Shown: piece by piece, positions 22,374 to 34,908 of the stretch
Layout of the letters: every line of letters begins with the position of its first letter
Position numbering within the stretch: the stretch's first letter is position 1
NCBI RefSeq assembly: GCF_028502605.1
Contig: NC_079234.1
Location: forward strand, 5,146,001 to 5,210,000
DNA: 64,000 nt
Direction of reading: 5' to 3'
Origin: Trichoderma breve
Lineage: Eukaryota; Ascomycota; Sordariomycetes; Hypocreales; Hypocreaceae
Position numbers and translations under genes: made by a program
Notes under the pieces: model-generated
Told to the model about the DNA's origin: nothing
What the model saw: only the letters and a program-made list of their open reading frames with translations
Databases searched by the model: none

Positions 22374-25300
22374 ATGGAGAGTCAGGTACGTCAGTTTGCA
22401 TGTCTCGTAGCCACGAGACCCCCCAGCTGCTGCCTTGTTGCTCTTTTTGCTGGGGTGCCCCGCCATCGGCCATTTTTCTTCGTTGAGGCCATCATGGAAG
22501 AAAAAAAAAAACAAGTAGAAGACAGAAAGACCACATGATTATGTTTCTCTAGCGAGCATCTGTTTTCTGGCACCTGACATGTTTCTTCCTTACTGGCTGA
22601 ATTTTGGCATAGAGCTAACGGTTGTGATCTCCAGGTCGAGAATGCCGTCGAGATTCTGTCGAATCCCGCTTCCGATCCGTCGGTGAAAGAGCAAGCATTT
22701 GAATATTTGAACCAGCTGAGGAGCGACCCGCAAGGATGGCAGGCATGCACGAATCTGTTTTCTCGAATCCCCCGAACGTCTGAGGTCGTGCGCATGGTGT
22801 GTCTTGAGGTGGTCAATTTTGCGGTCCATACACAGGGTCTTGATGGAGAGAGCCTAGCCTTTCTTAAACATACCTTGTTACAGTATGTACGCCAGGCATA
22901 TGGCGCTGGTGCTCAGCAGGATCCCGATCCTGCGCACCTTCAGAACAAGCTTACGCAGACTTTGACCTACCTCTTCGTCTTCCTTTACCGCGACGGCTGG
23001 CAGAGCTTCGTTGACGATTTCCTCGACTTGACTGGGCTCCATCAGAACGTCGACAACGTGGCTGGTGTTCTTTTCTACCTGAGGGTCCTATCATCAGTGC
23101 ACGATGAGATTGCAGATATGCTTTTGTCAAGAGAGAGTGGCGATTCGAAGCGAAATACGGAACTCAAAGACCAGCTGCGAGCCCAGGACATGCAGAAAGT
23201 CGCCGAGTCATGGAAGCAGTTGCTTTCCAGATACAGCGGAAACGACGTCGTCATTGATCTGGTCTTGAAGGTTCTCGGCAAGTGGGTTAGCTGGATGGAC
23301 ATTTCGCTTGTCGTCAGTCAGGACATGCTTAACCTGCTGTTGCCCGTCGTTGGGCGGACTGGCAGCGAGGACAAGGTGCGAGATACTGCCATCGATACTC
23401 TCACCGAGATTTGCGGAAAGAAAATGCGGTCGGCGGACAAGATGGAAATGATCTCGTTCCTTAACCTACAGGACATTGTGAGCCAGCTGGTTGCCAGCCC
23501 TATGCTCAACGACTTAAAGGGCACCCCACAATACGATACAGATCTCGCCGAGGCCATTGCCAAGCTCGTAAACACCACGGTGGCGGATATCATCAGAGCC
23601 CTTGACGATAATAATGCTAGTGACGAAACACGGACGCTCGCCAAGCAACACCTGGACGGCTTCCTCCCACTCCTTTTGCGATTCTTCTCTGACGAATACG
23701 ACGAAGTGTGTTCGACTGTCATCCCGTCATTGACCGATCTTCTTACTTTCCTCCGAAAATTGGGCCAACTCAACCAAGAATATTCCACCATGCTCTCGCC
23801 GATACTCAATGCTATCATTCGAAAAATGAGATATGATGAGACAACATCGTGGGGAAATGAGGACGAGCAAACAGATGAGGCAGAGTTTCAAGAACTCAGA
23901 AGGCGTCTGCAGTATCTCCAGAAGACCATCGCCGCCATTGACCAGAACCTGTATATGGACGTACTGAGCAACCTTGTGGCGACTACTTTCCAGACGTTGG
24001 ACCAAGCGGGATCGCATATGGATTGGCGGGACCTCGACCTTGCCCTGCACGAAATGTACCTCTTTGGAGAGCTTGCGTTACCAAATCAGGGACTCGGCAC
24101 CAAGAACCAACCGTCTTCTGCAGCCTCAGAGCGACTGGTGGTCATGATGCAGAAAATGGTCGAATCTGGTAAGTTTGCTATTGGAGAAGCAGTATCAAGG
24201 CGCTCTGTTCCTTGTCGCTCTCTGGGCACATAGCTAACAAGTTGACTACAGGAATCGCAAATTTCTCACATCCTGCAATTCTTCTCCAATATATGGAAAT
24301 CTGCGTCCGATACTGTGCCGTTTTTGAGACCCATTCCCAATACATCCCCCAAGTCTTGGAGAATTTCGTGCGTCTAGTCCACCACAACCATGTGCGTATC
24401 AAGACTCGGTCGTGGTACCTCTTCCACAGATTCATCAAGCAGCTTCGATCTCGGGTAGGAAACGTTGCCGAAACTGTCATACAGTCGATTGGAGATTTGC
24501 TGCCAATCAAGGCCGAAGTGCCTGGAGAGGATGCAGATGATGACATGTCGTCAGATGAGTCCGATCACTCAGCGGATGCTCTTTTCACTAGTCAGCTCTA
24601 CCTCTTTGAGGCTATCGGATGCATCTCTTCTACGCATAGCACACCTGCCGAAAACCAGGCACTGTATGCTCGATCAGTAATGGATCCTCTATTTCAAGAT
24701 ATGGAAGTCCACCTTCCTCGAGCCAAGGGGGGCGACGCACAGGCGACCTTGCAAATCCATCATATTGTCATGGCACTGGGAACACTTGCTCACGGCTTCT
24801 CCGACTGGACTCCAGGATCCACCGCATCAAACCAGCATGGACCGCCGGACAAGCTTGTCTCTGACGAGTTTTCTCGTGCAGCCGAGGCAATCCTCATTGC
24901 ACTTCGTGAGCTGAACTCCTCGGCAGAAATCAGAACGGCTTGTAGGTCTGCCTTTTCTAAACTGCTGGGTGTCTTGGGTGCTGCCGTTCTCCCGCAGCTT
25001 CCAAAGTGGATCGAAGGATTACTCTCACAAAGCTCATCCAAAGATGAGATGGCCATGTTTTTGCGGCTTTTGGACCAAGTGGTGTTTGGGTTCAAGTCGG
25101 AAATATACGATGTTCTTAACATGCTGTTGACACCACTTCTTCAGCGCATCTTTGGAGGGCTTGGAGAGCCCATCTCTGGCACGGATGATGAGATACAGCT
25201 GGCTGAGCTAAGGCGAGAATACCTCTCTTTCATCCAGATCATCCTAAACAACGGGTTGGAGGGAGTTCTTATCAGTGAAGCAAACCAAGGTTTCTTTGAG

Positions 25301-25765
25301 CCAATGATTGCTTCTATTCTTGAGCTGGCAAAGACTCTGGATGGAAATCTCGGCCCGAGCCGGCTGGCCTTTACCATCATGGCTCGAATTTCTTCTCTCT
25401 GGGGTGGCCCCGATGTTGCCACTATTTCACGAGAGCCGACGGCGCCAACTGGCAGTCCCAACCCGGCAATTCCTGGATTCGATCACTTCATGATGGATAG
25501 GTTCCATTCCACATGCTGGGAGGTGATGCGGAATCCCAGTTTCAAGCCGTCCACCGACGCTCAGACAAAACAAGTTCTGACGGAAATTGCGGCATTGGAG
25601 CAAACTATTTACACCAAGACAGGAGACATGTTCATCCAACAGATGCAGAACGAATTGTTTCCCAGTCTGGGGATCAACGGCGATGACTTTTTGCGATCCT
25701 TGACGACCTCAACGGATAAGAGGCAATTCTCAACATACCTCCAGCAGCTACTAAACAGCCGGTGA
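22374..25765 (+). CDS. LOS1: Exportin-T, nuclear tRNA exporter
   Basis: Join 22374-22385, 22635-24168, 24252-25765; 1019 aa. Exon 1 is only four codons (MESQ), separated by a 249-bp intron from VENAVEILSNPASDPSVKEQ, which matches the start expected of fungal exportin-T. The second intron (24169-24251) is GT-AG with the frame kept (GA|ATC gives Gly-Ile). The body is a chain of HEAT-like helical pairs, and the N-terminal LRSDPQGWQACTNLF segment corresponds to the Ran-GTP-binding end of this importin-beta relative. The protein carries mature tRNA out of the nucleus with Ran-GTP; in yeast it also links tRNA traffic to G1 arrest. Length (about 1000 aa) fits. An acidic patch (EDADDDMSSDESD, around residue 610) is typical of fungal members. 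The micro first exon is the least certain part. Confidence 0.92.
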
Positions 25766-26598
25766 CGGGAGGATTTATGATACACGTGAGATTGATGACT
25801 TTATATACAAAGGCACGGAATAGTGGTTTAGCAGCGTGTGAACGTGAACAAAGGGGGGTTGGGAAGGCACAAGGACAGGGCGGTTACAGGATACAAAGTT
25901 ATTATCTCGGAGAAGAGGAGGTGATTTGGGCATATCATAGAATCAACCCCCCGCATAAAACGACCTTATTTTTTCCTTTGTCCCCCCTCCTCAAAAGAAA
26001 AAAGAAAAAAGATATCATGGCGAAGAAGACCAAAGAAGAAACAGATTTCTCATTTGTTCGGTTCACGCGCGTGCGTGGCGGCTGGGACGGGAGGGCTTTT
26101 CCGGTTGTCTGGTAGGGATTTTGATGGATAGGTAGGATAGGTAGCATATATAATAAAATAAATTCCGTCTAGGCGACTGACAGAAAAGCCTTTTTTGTTC
26201 TTCTCTTTTCCCAAAGATGGAATTTTCGATTTGAAGTTATCTTGTGTGCTACCTTTATAATTATGTGAACAGCGACAAAGGAGATGAAAAACATAACGTG
26301 GATTCACCGAGTGATCAGGAATAGAATTTTAACAAAGACTGATACCAGGTAAGGGATAAAATAAACATCTAGTATTGATGAATTCCATCTTCGTAAATAG
26401 GAGAAGTCTTTTTTAAACCTTTTATTGCTTGCCCCCATCCATCCTCTATCACAATCTCCTCCTCTTCTCTATACAATGCCCATTATTATATATAACCCCC
26501 CCGTCTCCCCTCTGTGTAAAATAACCAGGAGAAAAATAGAATAAAATAAAATAAACACAAAATTGGAATGAACTTGGCTCATCCCCCCCAGCCTTTAC
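25766..26598. other. Convergent 3' region between LOS1 and YPP1
   Basis: No gene. A-rich and T-rich runs and several AATAAA/AAATAAAATAAAATAAA strings (for example 26538-26556) fit two facing 3' UTRs and polyadenylation sites. Confidence 0.55.
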
Positions 26599-29500
26599 TT
26601 AAATGATATAACCCCCGGCAGCGAGACTGCGCCAGTCACGCACTCCCATGGCCTCCTCCAGCTCGACGCACCACCAAAGGACCTCTCTAGCCTTCTCGAC
26701 CTGCCCATTCTCCTCATGGGCGCGAGCGAGCGCGAACCACGCGTCAGAGTAGTCCCAGCCCGTACCGAGACGAGTGAGGCCCGAGAGCAGCGTAAAGGCA
26801 CGATCACGCGCAGCCAGTCGGTCAACGAGCGGGAGATGGAAAGCCTTGTATGGCTCCGGGAGTTCGTCCTCATCTTCAGGATCGCTGCCAGAGCCTGCGG
26901 CTTTGGATGTTTCTTTTTCGTCGGCTTCGCCAGAGAGGGTCTCGGCGGCGCTCATGTCGGAAACGAGTCCCAGAGGAGTGTATGGTAGGATTTTGAGGGT
27001 AGTCGACGAAGAACCAGCTTTAGTAGGACGCATATCATCAAATATCTCGTGTCCATCCAAGGAAGGAATTGCTGGCGTAGGAAGCAGCTTCTCGCTGTAA
27101 ATGTCAAGCAGGATATTTGACAAACCAACAATAGCCGCGGGATGGTCGGGATAATACATCAGGGCTGATTCAAAATCAGTCCGAGCCACATAGGGGGTAT
27201 CTTTTGCCAACGCCAGTAGACCCAGCTACAGATATCATGTTAGCCATCTGCAATATTCAATCGGTAGAGCAGCACAACTTACCTCAGAGTAAACGTCACC
27301 CCAGAGTTCATCTATGCTCTTCTTTTCACCCCAAGCCGGACCCCTGGTGGAACCCGGTCCGCTGGCCGGATCTTTCGCCATTTCGCTCTCAAGTGTGTGG
27401 ACAAGTTTCTGCGCCTCAGCAACTGCACCCTTGCAATCCTCCAACATGCCCGCCCGTCGATAGAATCCGGCAATCATGAGCCAAACTTTGATCAGAATTG
27501 CTGTTCGTTGGGTCTTCTCCTTGTCTTTCGGGAACTTGATTAGGGGTAGAAGGTGAGGGAGTGTAAAGCTGATGTCATTCGACATTTCTGAATCGTCAGT
27601 GTACTTGGAGTTCGTAGAGAGGTACGAGTTTAATGACGATAGCGTCCTGCCTCGAGAGGAATTTGCCACCCGAGACTGTAGGCGCCTCCCAGAGGCTGAG
27701 AAGAAGTCGTGATCAGTCGAATCGGAATCTCCAACCACTGTAGCTTGATGTGATAGGCCGCCCGCACTCGATGACCTGCGCCGCTGGCTCCCGCTTCTAG
27801 TTTTCTTCTTCAAGCTGTTTCTCCTTCCAGATTCGCTCCTCCGCTGTGTCCCTACACTGCCACTCCGTTCTCGCCCATCTCCGTTTTCTGATGTTACCTG
27901 AACGGTTGGGGCGATACTTGGGGCAGTGGTGTGAGATGTAGCAGGTCTAACTGCCACTGTTTTCTCACCCAGAGTAGCGTTGCTTATCTGTCTGGTGGGT
28001 GGTCTCGATCTATCTGCTCGTGACCCGAAGATGCTGCCTTTGAATGTGCGTGCAGTCTTTGGTGGCTCTGCAACAGCTGGAGGCTTGAGTGCCTGCTGCT
28101 GCACGTCGATGCTACCGAATAATCGTGAAAACAGAGTCAGCAGTTCATAGCTAGCATTTACAGCAACGTCTGGCCCTTCCATGAGCTCAATCAAGGCAAT
28201 TTGTGTCATCTTGACATCCAAGATGCCCACCTTCTCCTCATCACTCATATCATCAATGAGTCCCCTTGACGGCGCGGCCTTAGCTTCGGCGTCATTGAGG
28301 TGCTCGCTGCGAAAACCGCTGTCTGACCTGCCAAAGAGGACGGTTGGGTCTTTGAACTGCTCCAAGGCACCTTCACACGCCCTTGCTGCCATGACGTAGT
28401 CTTGTCGGGCGCTCAAAAGAAGCGCTAGGAGATGCCACAGAGGGATAAGGGACCTCTCCTGCCAATAAGGTCCATAAAAGAGGTTGTAATCCTCTTCGAA
28501 TCCATGTACAGCTATTAACGCTGATCTAACGAGCTCTATGGCCGTAGCTAGCTCGCGCCGCTCAGCTAACAAGAGCCCGAGACTGAAGAAGCTCCGTACG
28601 TCCTTTGAACGGCCGAATTCAGGAGCCAGAGACCTGCGAAGGCATCTGATGGCCTTGGACTGTATCTCAGCCCTCGACCCGGCTTCAGTCGTCATCCGCG
28701 ACCAGTGAGCATGTGAGAGACCAATGGCCTGCCAAGCGAGGGCCACAGTTTGAGGAGGCGGGGCATCTGAGTGCACCTCGCTCTCTTCTTTATCTTCTGC
28801 AATCGCAGGTGTGCCGTTCTCCTTTACGCTGTGTGGGAGTTTGGAGAGCCAATCCTCCAGCTCGGCGCCTAAATGCCGGGCCTTTTCTGCAGCTTGCTGG
28901 TGCCCATAGCTGCACAACATCATGATTCCTTGTGACATGGTTTCTAGAGCAGTTTTGTCGTCATCCAAGCTTGGTTCTGGATGCCCCGTCTTTGCCACTC
29001 GAGCCTTGCCCTTTTTAACAATATCCAGGTAGGAATCGAGTGCCTTGAATGCCAGGTCAAATTCAGCCACCGACAAGTGAACGTTGAACAATGATCTAAG
29101 AATGGCTGTTGAATGGTATGTCCTTGTCGCGGCACTGTATAAAGTATCAAGCACACTCCGGCTAAGGAGATCTCGGCCTCCTTGGCCCAAGTCCTGCTCA
29201 CTCCATCCACGGCCACACAGGATGGACCAGTTCATCATGACTTGCTTAATGAATGTTTCGATTTCTGCACGCTCTTCGTCTGCTCGCGGAAAGGCAGTCT
29301 CTCCGAGCAAGAGGGCCTGATAAGCTGCCTCCGCTCGCTGGAGTTCCACCCTCAACTGGCTTCGAGCTGACATATCCTCAACCATCTTCTCAGCTTGTCC
29401 GGTTGGATAGGGCAAATCGTTCTCCAAGATTCGAGAGAGTGCCAGATAGTACTCATTCCAGATCCTTCTCCGGGGTACGGAGCCCTTGAACCCGAACCCG

Positions 29501-30337
29501 CCTGTAACGGGGGCGGACATGATTTTCCAATATTTTGCCCAAGATCGAAAGCTGGAGATGGAATTGGGGTCGTCCAGAGAGATTTCGCTGTTATGAAGCG
29601 CCTCGCTTGTGAGCATGCAGTGCTCGGTTAGGAACAGCTCTGACCAGTACCGCAACTGCTTACGGATACCATGTCCACCCCAGACTCGATCCAAGGACGG
29701 GAGGCCTTTCTGTAACGCAGCAAGCGCCGGTATTCTGTGTCCATCTCTCATCAAACAGTTGGCCCTGAGGTAGGCAGCTTTCAAAGCACACACGCTTGTC
29801 CATTCCGATGCTGTGTTTGCCGGGTCGATATCGGGGTATTGCTCGTTGAGGCTCTTGGGCAGTCGTTCCAGCGCCAAGGTATACTCGCCAACCACCCAGT
29901 GCAGCCATCCAACGCAGACTTGGGCCTGGAATCGTTCCTCGGGGCGGGTTTCGGCCTCAATCACAGCCATGAGCTTCGGAAGTCTGTTGGGCACGTCGAG
30001 GTCGGTTGGCTGCGTGCCGGCAGCGGTGACTTTCGAGATGGCGCATTCTGTCTCGGCGGTCAATGTCAGACCTGTGGCGAGCCAGTTATTTCGCGGTTAG
30101 CTTCTATGCGTGGGCGACAATTGGGGAGTTTCGGGTCCATGTAGTCGACGTACATTCTCGCGCCGGATCGTGTTTGCGGACCTTGCGAACCAGCTCTGGA
30201 ACGTCGGCCCAGTTGCCCTCGCAGCGGGCATCGTCCAGCAGGTCGGCATAGCGAGCTGCCTTTGTCTAAAGATGATGGTGGTACGTTAGTGTCTGGTTGT
30301 CAATCGTCAGCTCCAGCTGCAGCTGTCTTACAGTCAT
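26599..30337 (-). CDS. YPP1: Cargo-transport protein YPP1 (TTC7-like TPR scaffold of PI4-kinase complex)
   Basis: Join (minus) 30337-30332, 30265-30154, 30071-27283, 27225-26599; 1177 aa. The first exon is just ATG ACT; exon 2 begins TKAARYADLLDDARCEGNW, and introns 30266-30331, 30072-30153 and 27226-27282 are GT-AG and frame-consistent. The protein is a long helical TPR-repeat solenoid, N-terminal repeats around residues 60-480 and C-terminal repeats in the last 250 residues, with YSDAWFALARAHEENGQVEK a clear TPR. Between them (about residues 740-850) is a Ser/Arg/Lys-rich disordered region (RRRSSSAGG and similar) that looks like a phospho-regulated linker. Yeast Ypp1 and animal TTC7 bridge the PI4-kinase Stt4 to the membrane anchor Efr3 at the plasma membrane. 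Divergent with RIX1. Confidence 0.87.
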
Positions 30338-31194
30338 TTTGCGACCAGCTCGGCTCAGGGGGGAGAGTCGTATTCCGGGATAGGTACAGGTAGCCAGTAG
30401 CTGTCCAGCTCCCAGATGGACACACGCAGCTCAGCACACAAGGCAAAAACAGGTGCCGCTGACGAGTTGATGTCAAGCTTCAACAGCCAGCCTCCTGGAC
30501 TTAAAAAAACGACGGAGTCGCGATGACGCGAAAAGGGGGGGTGAGGCTCTTGAGAGATGAACAATGTCCAAAGGGAGGCTGGAGCATGTGGCAGAGGCAA
30601 ATCCTCCATAGGGACCCTTGACGTAGTGCAGCTCGTGGCTGTACGCGGACCCGACGTTTGAATGACCAGCTGGGATTAATGCACGCTCAGGCGGCGACAG
30701 GTAATTACAGCGCCTAATTGGCAGCGGGTTGGGGCGCCTGTCACTAATACGAAGCACTATCGCTGCACTGGACATGCACGGGAGAGCAGCAATCTCCAGT
30801 GTCAGTTGCGGCGGAACGTCGGGCGGCCAATCAGCGGCGCCACGCGGAACCCCACGAGCCTGACAAGGTACCTGAACCTTGCCCAGACAGGCAAGGGAAA
30901 AAAGAAAAAAAATCGAGTTTGCGATTGCATCAAAGCAAATACTGCAACGGCCGGAAGCCCAAGGCAGTGCACGAAGAAGCCAATTGGTGATAATTTTGGA
31001 GTTATTTCCATCTCAGAGGCACTGAGTTTACTTTTACGCCGAAACTACAAGTGTCACTCACCTCTGGTGGGCTGCAAGCTTGTTGATATCGAATCTTCTC
31101 TCGCCTAGATCAATATTTTTTGACAACTCTGCCATCTCACCTCATATCCTCATCTCATCTCTCCTCATTATATCCGACATCTTCTCACTCTGAA
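30338..31194. promoter_or_regulatory. Bidirectional promoter region between YPP1 and RIX1
   Basis: 857 bp separate the two start codons. The part next to RIX1 (31100-31194) is a CT-rich leader ending in CTGAAATGTC around the start. Nothing else in it is recognisable as a gene; short frames here lack domains. Confidence 0.55.
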
Positions 31195-33521
31195 ATGTCT
31201 TCTTCAGCTTCCACAGACCTTCGGGTCCTCACCCGGAAGCTCACATCCATCCCGCCGGCGCAGCTCCCTCACTCTCTCCCTTCTCTCATCCGCCATGTCC
31301 TTCGATGCCGCGATGCGCTATCCGCCCCTCAGGACCCAAAGGCCAAAGGCGATGCGTCTCAGACTTCCATGCTTGTGCACAAGCTCAAGACTAGCATTAC
31401 CACCCACCTGAACGGCCGAAGTCGCGAGGGTAGATTCGCTGCCATTGGCCTAATCAAGGCTGCTGTCGACGTTGGTGGCTGGGAAACTCTCCGCGGCTCT
31501 GAGGCTTGGGTGCGCGGACTGCTCTCAATTGTACAGGTGCGTACTCATCTATTTCACAGATTTATTTGCTATAATAAACTTCGATAAGCTAATACATGCT
31601 TCAGAAAGCCGACCCTGCGGCGTCCAAAGAACTAGCAGTCGTGACTCTCACCAAGATTTTCATGCTGGTTCATCCTTACCAAACCCTCGTGCGAGAGGTC
31701 GCCACGCCTTTTCTCCCTACTTTTGGCACGGCATGCCTGCAGCTCCTCAAGACAAAGTCTGAATCTACGCCTATGACTTTGATTGAAACCATATGCAGCT
31801 CATTTTCAACCCTGATCCCCCTATACCCCCCTACCTTTCGCCCTTTCAGCGCTCAAGTCCGGGCCGCCGTCGGAGTGTACCTTGCGCCAACTTGTTCAGA
31901 TGAAATCTCCGTCCCGGAGTCTCTACAGCGAGCTGCCAGGCGTCTAGTGGCCTCGCTTCACTTCGTTGCGGCCAAGTCAGGCGGCAGTGATGAATGGGCA
32001 AAGCTTGTCGATGGTATCCTTCAAGAATTTCACGCCACCACTGACCAAGTCCTTCGAGCTGTCGATGAGTCTTGGGAGGCGACCAGCGGTCGCTCACGAA
32101 CCAAAGTCGATGTTGATGGAGAACCAAAGGGCCAAGGCAGCTCTGCTGAGCATCTGCCTTCCTGGTCTGGCCTCGAGGCTGGCGCTGACCGGTTAATTGG
32201 GCTCTTCCAGTTCTTGGCTGATTTGCTGAGCTACCCTACCAAGGCTGCGGTTGCCATCCCACTCAGCGGCCTGGTCGACACCATATCAAGAGTTTGCCTG
32301 GTCGCTCGGCTCTCAAAGTCCCAAACCTGGGAACAGGCTGTCGAAACTAACCCAGCCATTGGCAGAGAAGAAAAGGAGGAGCTGTGGAGCTTAATGCCTG
32401 ATATCCATGTGGCGGCAATGAAGCTCGTTATCGCTCTGTTCCAAAGACTTCAAAGGCACATGTTGCCCTTGGTCCCCGAAATCTTGGATCACCTAATCCG
32501 CGTCTTCAAGTCTGGTATCAGCATCCCATCAGTCCGAATAGCGGGATACACCACTTTGAACACTATCCTGCAGCTTGCCGGACCGACGCTATCAAAAACT
32601 GCTGTCGAAATGTTGGACCCTCTCGTCGGAGCATGCTGCCGAGACCTACAGCAAGACGCCGGGTTTTTGAAGCCTGCAGAGAAACCCGCTGCCACCACCA
32701 CCGGTAAAGGCACAAAGAACGGTACCGTAGCAGTCAACACAGACCTCTTCCTTCAACCCCAAGCAGCAGCAGCCGCCACCGAAGCACCCACCCTGGAAGC
32801 CGACCACAGAGACAGAGCCAACGAGCTCCTTACAACCATCCTAGCCCAACTCCCACAGTCTCATCTCAAGCCCGCCCTCCGTGGCCACCTCGACAAGACG
32901 GCCATCCTGACACGCAACCGCGATGCTATGCTCGCCAGCGTCCTCAACCCCTATAGAGACCAGCATGGAAGGATGTATCCCAGCATTCTGCCTCATTTAT
33001 CGCAGCTCTTCCCGCACGATCAAGGCCTGGAGATTCTACGCAGCAACCTCCGCACTAGTGCCGTTGCAGGCAGTGGAAGCGAAATGTTTGCCTCGCTAAG
33101 CGAAGTTGCCGAGCTGCAGCAAATTGAAGAGGAGAATGAGGAGGTAGACGAAGAGCAACACGATGAAGAAATGCAAGATCAAGATGAAAAGAATCAATCT
33201 CCGGAGAAGGCAGCAGCCTCGTCAGACGCCAAAGTCGATCTACCGATCCAGAGCACCGCCTCGATCACCGCACCCAATCCCTTCGAACCTCGGGCATCAA
33301 ACACAGAAAGGGCAGTTTCTCCGCCCAAGAGAAAACACGAGGGGGCTGAAGCCCCCCTGAATCCCAAGCGACAAGAGCTCGAAAAGAAGGAGCCTGTCGC
33401 TGCCTCGGCTCCCGTGGGTGAGGAAAGGGGTGAGGAAGAGTCTGATAGCGATAGTGATGGAAGCGTACACCTTAATATGGAGCTGGAGGAGGATGAGGAG
33501 GATGAGGATGAACAAGAGTAA
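31195..33521 (+). CDS. RIX1: Pre-rRNA-processing protein Rix1 (PELP1 relative)
   Basis: Join 31195-31536, 31605-33521; 752 aa, one phase-0 intron. The N-terminal half carries the Rix1 HEAT-like domain: RFAAIGLIKAAVDVGGWETL, WVRGLLSIVQ then KELAVVTLTKIFMLVHPYQT across the splice join. Rix1, with Ipi1 and Ipi3, binds nucleolar/nucleoplasmic pre-60S particles with the AAA protein Rea1 and supports ITS2 processing and 5S RNP rotation. The C-terminal 190 residues are disordered, with an acidic block (EENEEVDEEQHDEE), a basic cluster (KRKHEG, PKRQELEKK) likely to be a nuclear signal, and an acidic last stretch (EEDEEDEDEQE). Length fits fungal Rix1. Confidence 0.9.
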
Positions 33522-34035
33522 TTTGCATCACACGATGGCTGTCGTGCGAGGATTATAAAGAAAGGGAGGGAAGGAAAATAAAGATAGAGAAATGTGGCAT
33601 GAGCCTGTATTGGGTATATCTGCATAGAATAAGACGTAATCTACCTCATGACCACCCTGCTGATTAAAAATGAACAATATAATAAACACCCTTGAGAAAT
33701 GCAAAGAAAGGAGAGGAAGGAAAATAAAGTAAAAGGATCCGGCACAGTATAGTAAGACATAAAGCAGAAGTTACAAGGCAACCAAAAGATTGCCGCGCCC
33801 AAAACAGCCCAGATAGAGAAAACAGAGAGAGATGGTAAACCTTGACACCTTTTCTTTTCCAACGCCATTGTTTGTTCGAGAAATTCAAGCCGAGATATGT
33901 TGGTTAGGGAAAAAGAAAACACCTCAAGGATATAGAAACTCGGGATGGGAAGATGAATGCGATGCAAGAGAACCATACCAAGCCAGATGAAAACGAACTA
34001 ACGCTCCATCTCTCAGATACCACCCAGGGAGCGTC
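33522..34035. other. Convergent 3' region between RIX1 and the WW-domain gene
   Basis: No gene. A-rich purine runs (33555-33600, 33710-33740) and AATAAA strings are consistent with 3' UTRs of both flanking genes. Confidence 0.5.
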
Positions 34036-34908
34036 TCAGTCGCGTAGCCAAGCGCGGCGTTTCTCTTCCTTCCTCGCGCGACGCTTCTCTTTAAACGCCT
34101 TGAGCTCGTTCTTGGTTGGCTTCTTGTTTGATCGCTCAGCTTTTAAGCTGCGGCCACCGTGAGCATTTGCCGCAGCATCCACGTCAAAGTATGCGTTCAT
34201 CTGACGCCTAGACTTTGCTTCGTCGGAGTGCCGCTCGGGGCCTGCCTCGCCAGACTGAAAGTTGCCTGTGATTCGATTAAAGGAAACCGTCGCGGCATAT
34301 ATGGCAGCAGGATCGCCAGCCAAGGCGGCAGATGCATTCTCATCCTCCTCATTCTTGGCGTACCATGCATTGGGATCATAATCACCGTGAATGGCGGGGT
34401 TGTACCCTCCAGCAATGGGCTTCTCGTGGGAAGGCGGCTGAGGCTCTGCCCCTTGTGAGGTTATGTCGCCGGGAGCCGCGCCAGCAGTGTCAGGGACTCG
34501 AGGGTTTTCCCACTGGGTCTTGCCCGTGAAACGGTTGTAGAAAAACCAGGCCTGGCTATTCGCATCCCACTGGCAATCCCATCCGTCATCCTCTGGCTGC
34601 TGCGGCACCGGCTCAGCTGGCAAAGGTGGACCACCAGGAACAGCTTCATTCGGCAGCGGCGGCGCCTCTCCAGCGGCATCGGCATCGGCATCAGGGGATG
34701 GTGATTCTTCAGGAGACTCGTCGGCATCGTTGGCCTTCTTTTTTACATCAGATTCATCTTCCTCGGTCACCTCCCCAGCCTCGACATCGGAGTCGTCGTC
34801 GCGGTTATCCCTCGTGGCCTCTCGAACAGAGTCCACGACTGCAGCCGGCGACTCAGACCCAGCCTCTGGCTCATGTGTAGTTGTGGCGGCGGTTTTTGGC
34901 GACGACAT
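34036..34908 (-). CDS. WW-domain protein with acidic N terminus and basic C terminus
   Basis: Single exon, 290 aa. Residues 1-105 are acidic and low in complexity (Glu/Asp/Ser/Ala), ending in two PPLP/PPLPAEP stretches that resemble WW ligands themselves. A complete WW domain follows at about residues 106-141: WDCQWDANSQAWFFYNRFTG then KTQWENP, with both tryptophans and the central aromatic block. After it come short conserved segments (GGYNPAIHGDYDPNAWYAK; AATVSFNRITGNFQ) and a strongly basic end (KAFKEKRRARKEEKRRAWL), likely nuclear. Fungal proteins of this layout are annotated only as WW-domain proteins; links to splicing are possible given the W-containing and RK-rich parts but I cannot show them. 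Divergent from the GH16 gene, convergent with RIX1. Confidence 0.82.
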   Translation of the reverse strand: MSSPKTAATTTHEPEAGSESPAAVVDSVREATRDNRDDDSDVEAGEVTEEDESDVKKKANDADESPEESPSPDADADAAGEAPPLPNEAVPGGPPLPAEPVPQQPEDDGWDCQWDANSQAWFFYNRFTGKTQWENPRVPDTAGAAPGDITSQGAEPQPPSHEKPIAGGYNPAIHGDYDPNAWYAKNEEDENASAALAGDPAAIYAATVSFNRITGNFQSGEAGPERHSDEAKSRRQMNAYFDVDAAANAHGGRSLKAERSNKKPTKNELKAFKEKRRARKEEKRRAWLRD

